From Schistosoma haematobium (Eukaryota; Platyhelminthes; Trematoda; Strigeidida; Schistosomatidae), in contig NC_067199.1 of the NCBI RefSeq assembly GCF_000699445.3, positions 33,650,902 to 33,714,901 on the forward strand: DNA of 64,000 bases, given 5' to 3'. The position numbers and the translations under genes are program-made. The notes beneath the pieces are model-generated. The model was not told where the DNA came from and searched no databases. It was given only the letters and a program-made list of their open reading frames with translations. Of this stretch, positions 60,191-64,000 are shown piece after piece. Numbering within the stretch: the stretch's first letter is position 1; each line of letters starts with the position of its first letter.

Positions 60191-60523
60191 TTACATATAT
60201 TCCAAAATATGTATGTGTATAAATGGGTGAATATGTGGATTCAGAGCTCATGAGAAGCATTAGTTCCTCCAAAACTGTAAATATATCAACCAGTATGGAA
60301 CGAAGGTCCATAAGGTATGTTCTCGACCAAATAACATTAAAATACAGTAAAGTAGTTGTCATATAAACTATTGGCTACATTGTAAATTAATCAACAAAAT
60401 GTAACGAGTGATAGGAATTAGATAGATATGATGACAGTTATTACTCAGTGGTAAATTAAGTTAAATAAGTAAGCAATATTCTCAGAAATAAAAGCCTTAA
60501 AAACTAACTAAAACACTTTTTAC

Positions 60524-60922
60524 CTTATCTCCATGAACTGGACGGTGTAGAATACCATTATAATTAGTTTTATCCGATCGATTAGGGTGATTAACTCTCA
60601 TAGGGGAATACAACGGTTGTGTGGATTGTAAGTTTGGATTGGAAGGCAAAAATGATGAGTTTAGAGTAACGTTAACTTTGGGACCCGGAAATAATGATGA
60701 TGAAGAATCAGGTACAAGAAATGATTTTAAAAATTCCGGAGGTATATTTGGAGGGAGTGGTGGTGGTATTAATTGAAGAGGAGGTGGAAAATTAGGGCGA
60801 AGCACCGATTCTGATGGCATATATTCTGGTTTATGCAATCCCATCATGATATTACGATCATTGTGTGTAGACAACGATGAGGACGAAGACGACGAGACAG
60901 GATTGTGTAGATCGCCATTAAA
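60524..60922 (-). CDS. Internal exon of Ser/Asn/Pro-rich protein
   Basis: 133 codons, phase 0 at both ends. Acceptor TTTTCTAG (60923-60930) and donor AAG|GTAAAA (60523). Starts F-N-G-D-L-H-N-P-V, then eight Ser, and a proline-rich stretch P-P-P-L-Q-L-I-P-P-P-L-P-P-N-I-P-P-E-F, ending H-R-P-V-H-G-D-K. Proline stretches like this can bind SH3 or WW domains, which is only an inference here. Splices to the exon at 57421 without a frame break. Confidence 0.78.
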
Positions 60923-61249
60923 CTAGAAAAAAAATGATTGAAAGTAATAAAGGGCCAAGAAAACTTGCAATTAAGGGTATTCGTATTCAAATGGATTTTT
61001 ATCTTCTAATTGGTTTTCGCAATAATCTTTTAAACATAAGCATAGTTATATATACATATATATATTCTCAAAAAGTAGAAAATCTATTAGATTGGTCATG
61101 ATTAGTAGGGTTTGATAATGTTGACAATAAGATGGTCATCATCACTGACTGACTTTTAAAAATGGCGCTATAATGAGAATGAGCTGGATCCAGACATTTG
61201 ATCAATTAAGTTCTAAGTTATTAGTTCAAAGGTAACGCGAATGCATGTT

Positions 61250-61395
61250 TCAAGACTTAAAGATCTTTGATTAAGTGCTTGGATTGGATTAGTGCACGCT
61301 GATAAGGAGAGTCCCCAAAACACCGTTATCCAGTGCGTTTTACAGAGTCCAGTGGTTGTTAAGCCAAATTCAGTTAATGATATAAACTATATAAT
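61250..61395 (+). repeat. Decayed SINE copy in intron
   Basis: Resembles the hammerhead region and tail (GTGCACGCTGATAAGGAGAG...CCAGTG). Core lost. Confidence 0.5.
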
Positions 61396-61477
61396 TTTAT
61401 TCAATAAAATCTCACCAATTTACTTGTCTTTTATTTCAAACCAAACACGAACAGCTAACAAATGTACCAAGCATATT

Positions 61478-61540
61478 ATTATTAGCTTCATTCAATATTA
61501 AATTTTTGGTACAATATAGGATTCTCAGCGCAAAGTATAT
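61478..61540 (-). mobile_element. LINE 3' end fragment
   Basis: Same 3' end as 40895-40975, with (AAT)n tail, in the 853-bp intron. Confidence 0.6.
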
Positions 61541-61775
61541 CTACCAATAGTTATGTTGCAGTGAATGGATAAAAAAGGGTTTGTAATGAATAAACAACTT
61601 CTTCTTTTCATAAAATCTTGGAACATATTTACACCTCAGTGGATAACAAGTTGGGTGTTGCAAGCGAAAAATACTAGTTTCAACTCTCAGTGTGAATATA
61701 AATTCACGGTGGTGCATACAAACAACTTACAAATAGATTTGTAAATAATAATAATAACAACAGATTCACACTTAC

Positions 61776-62227
61776 GAGTTTGAAAGGGAAAGAACCGAAA
61801 TTTTTATTCATCATTGAATCTGATGATAAGGAACAAGAAAGATTGGAACTTATGGAATTTGACTTGGAATTATGCAGAGTAGATGATGATTCTAATGTAC
61901 CGATAGATGACTGAGGCATAGAACTTAAATGATGATGACGTTGTATGATTGGATTAGGTGGCATATTGAAATGTTGGGCATTTCTATTATAACTGTCAGA
62001 CAGACAATTGATATTTGTTGTAGATTGTAATGAACTGACTAATGAACTTGGTACAGTTGAATTATTATTGCGATCACTACCACTATTGATCATTATACCT
62101 TGAGAAGATAATTTCAGTTTACCCAGTGTTGAATTTGATGTTACGAATTCACGATCAGCGTAAGCTGCAGCTAATACAGCCTGAGATCGATCAGTTTGTA
62201 GTTGACTAATTGACAATGATTCTGCAT
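61776..62227 (-). CDS. Internal exon of Ser/Asn-rich protein, upstream part off window
   Basis: Acceptor TTTACTGTAG (62228-62237) and donor CTC|GTAAGT (61775). The exon starts with two bases completing a codon, then 150 residues: A-E-S-L-S-I-S-Q-L-Q-T-D-R-S-Q-A-V-L-A-A-A-Y-A-D-R, followed by Ser/Asn-rich sequence, R-H-H-H and a final F-P-F-K-L. The end is phase 0, matching the next exon. The first 45 residues look ordered. There is no initiating Met here, so earlier exons lie beyond the window. Confidence 0.75.
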
Positions 62228-62287
62228 CTACAGTAAAAAAAGAGAAAAAATACAGGTTATATACATATACCGAAAATGTGTTAAATC

Positions 62288-62540
62288 CGTTGGAAGTGAG
62301 ACTTATACACTATTGGATACCTGCTCAATGATATAGAAAGTAGGCGTACGCGCGCCAGACCAGAGGTCCTGAGTTCGATTCCCAGTTGCGGAGTCGTGGA
62401 TGCGCACCGCTGAGGAGTCTCACACAAGAGCGAAACGGTTATCCAATGCTTCCACGGTTGCTTCCATGGTTGCATAGCTTGGATCGGTTCATGATTTCAC
62501 TAAAATTCAGAAATCTCCACAACGCCATATTGATAAATAA
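62288..62540 (+). repeat. SINE/hammerhead copy next to a splice acceptor
   Basis: Box A is weak, box B (GAGTTCGATTCCC) is fair, and the hammerhead reads CTGAGGA, stem II GTCT/GAGC, GAAAC, ATC. It lies about 60 bases upstream of the exon at 62227, antisense to the gene. Confidence 0.8.
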
Positions 62541-62759
62541 ATAACTACAATAAGGAATCATGTAAATCAATAAATGCAAGTGTAAATTATAAACTCAATC
62601 GTACGACTAGTATTTGAGTTAAAATTACAAGTGTTTAATCAATGACTAGTGACTAATATCATGTTGCCTAATCGTTAACATAGATCGAATTCTGCGGATC
62701 AGGCTGAGGTGTGACCATTAGTCAAAATAACTCAATATTACGTGGACTTTGTTTTGGTG

Positions 62760-62930
62760 TTAGGTAGTTGGAAGTAGTCAACAGAACAAACCGTAGAATT
62801 AGAATTCATCCTAGCTGGCACTTGTCGATAAAACGAACCTGTGATGTTGACAGTTAGAACCTTACAGAAAACGTCAGCTATCTAAATATCACAGGTAGAC
62901 CTTGTTAACAAGTGCCAACTAGCACGAAAC
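62760..62930. repeat. Dispersed repeat with inverted ends
   Basis: CTAGCTGGCACTTGTCG (62811-62827) and TAACAAGTGCCAACTAGC (62905-62922) are inverted. The core phrase is shared with 32290-32440. Confidence 0.5.
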
Positions 62931-62997
62931 ATTCCGGTCCAGGGTTTCACGACAATCACTTCTAAATATATAACGTTTGATTCGAGTTCTTATAATT

Positions 62998-62999
<2 letters not shown>

Positions 63000-63074
<75 letters not shown>
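63000..63074 (-). repeat. Long (TAAG)n tail
   Basis: Nearly pure CTTA repeats, about 18 units on the plus strand, forming the 3' tail of the LINE at 63075-64000. Confidence 0.95.
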
Positions 63075-64000
63075 GCCTGTTACTCCTCGTGAATAAGCAT
63101 AGGCCGCTCACCAGCATTCTCCATCCAACCCTGTCCTGGGCAATCCTTTCTAGCTCCTTCCAGTTGTAATTCATCCTTTTCATATCTGCTTCTATTATCC
63201 GACGCAATGTGTTCTTTGGCCTTCCTCTTTTTCGCTTCCCTTCAGGATTCCAAGTTAGGACTTGCCTTGTGATGCAGTTTGACGATTTGCGTAATGTATG
63301 TCCTATCCATTTCCATCGTCTTTTCCTAATTTCTTCTTCAGCTGGAAGTTGGTTTGTTCTCTCCCACAGAAGGCTATTGCTGATGGTATCTGGCCAATGG
63401 ATGTTGAGTATCTTGCGTAGACAGCTATTTATAAATACTTGTACTTTCTTGATTGTGGTTGTTGTAGTTCTCCAAGTTTCAGCTCCATACAGTAGAACTG
63501 CCTTGACGTTCGTATTGAAGATTCTCACTTTGATATTGGTTGAAAGTTGTTTTGAGTTCCATATGTTCTTCAATTGTAGGAATGTGACCCTTGCTTTGCC
63601 GATCCTCGCCTTTACGTCTGCCTCTGAACCTCCTTGTTCATCGATGATGCTTCACAGGTATGTGAAGGACTCTACATCTTCCAGAGTTTCGCCATCAAGA
63701 GTGATTGGATTGCTGTTCTCCGCTTTGAATTTGAGGACCTTGGTTTATACCTTTGTGTATGCTGAGGCCTACTGATGCAGAGACTGCTGCTACACTGGTT
63801 GTCTTTATCTGCATCTGTTCGTGTGTACGTGATAGGAGGGCTAGGTCATCTGCGAAGTCCAAATCGTCTAATTGATTCTGAGCTGTCCATTGTATTCCGT
63901 GCGTTCCCTCAGATGTCGAGGTTTTTATAATCCAGTCGACCACTAGAAGAAAGAAGGAGAGAGTAAACAGCCTTGTCTGACTACGGTCTTTACTTGGAAT
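63075..64000 (-). pseudogene. RTE/SR2-like LINE with RT, running off the window
   Basis: From the right edge the minus strand reads V-R-Q-G-C-L-L-S-P (RT motif), L-D-D-L-D-F-A-D-D-L-A-L-L (catalytic Asp pair in FADD), frame shifts near 63720-63570, then an open 168-residue C-terminus ([49 protein letters not shown]). It sits in an intron in the sense orientation. It is the best-preserved RTE copy here, though not intact. Confidence 0.9.

Noticed and set aside
63000..63074. CRISPR-like or satellite array
   Set aside because: Simple four-base repeats without spacers that form the tail of a LINE in a eukaryotic genome.

Overview
The window looks like AT-rich nuclear DNA of a blood fluke (genus Schistosoma; the species cannot be settled from sequence alone). 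The main evidence is dozens of copies of a tRNA-promoter SINE that carries a hammerhead ribozyme (Smα-like), one structurally complete Smα-type hammerhead, several RTE/SR2-like LINE 3' fragments ending in (TAAG)n, a second LINE family, and Penelope-like (PLE) fragments with GIY-YIG endonuclease signatures. Microsatellites (TA, TTA, CTA, TTC, CTTA) are abundant.

Layout. About 1-55,400 is intergenic or deep-intronic DNA with no recognisable host exon. It holds a terminal-inverted-repeat element containing telomere-like DNA (0.66-1.34 kb), a possible solo LTR (3.3-3.6 kb), the complete minus-strand hammerhead (6.29-6.33 kb), a PLE RT/GIY-YIG fragment (8.27-9.0 kb), a LINE insertion with a 13-bp target duplication (10.6-11.47 kb), a second PLE fragment (17.86-18.44 kb), a LINE insertion with an 11-bp duplication (23.78-24.26 kb), a GIY-YIG remnant between long inverted arms (32.86-33.5 kb), two nearly identical SINE copies in inverted orientation about 4 kb apart (36.9 and 41.1 kb), a 40-bp-arm palindrome (41.34-41.42 kb), a LINE fragment with a 9-bp duplication next to a second terminal-inverted-repeat element (39.3-40.2 kb), the largest second-family LINE fragment (42.6-43.5 kb), and a GC-rich 526-bp retro-insertion with a 10-bp duplication (47.2-47.75 kb).

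The only convincing host gene is on the minus strand at about 62.2-56.16 kb. Three exons joined in phase 0 encode at least 702 residues of a Ser/Asn/Pro-rich, low-complexity protein that ends in a stop codon. The 5' exons lie beyond the window. I do not recognise the family. Its introns carry SINE and LINE insertions, and an RTE-like LINE fragment with an RT FADD motif, in the same orientation as the gene, fills the right edge.

The most interesting structure is the density and variety of hammerhead or hammerhead-like motifs: an Smα type, a tRNA-SINE type, and a possible third type in the terminal module of a GIY-YIG retroelement. Many SINE copies also sit as opposed (fold-back) pairs.
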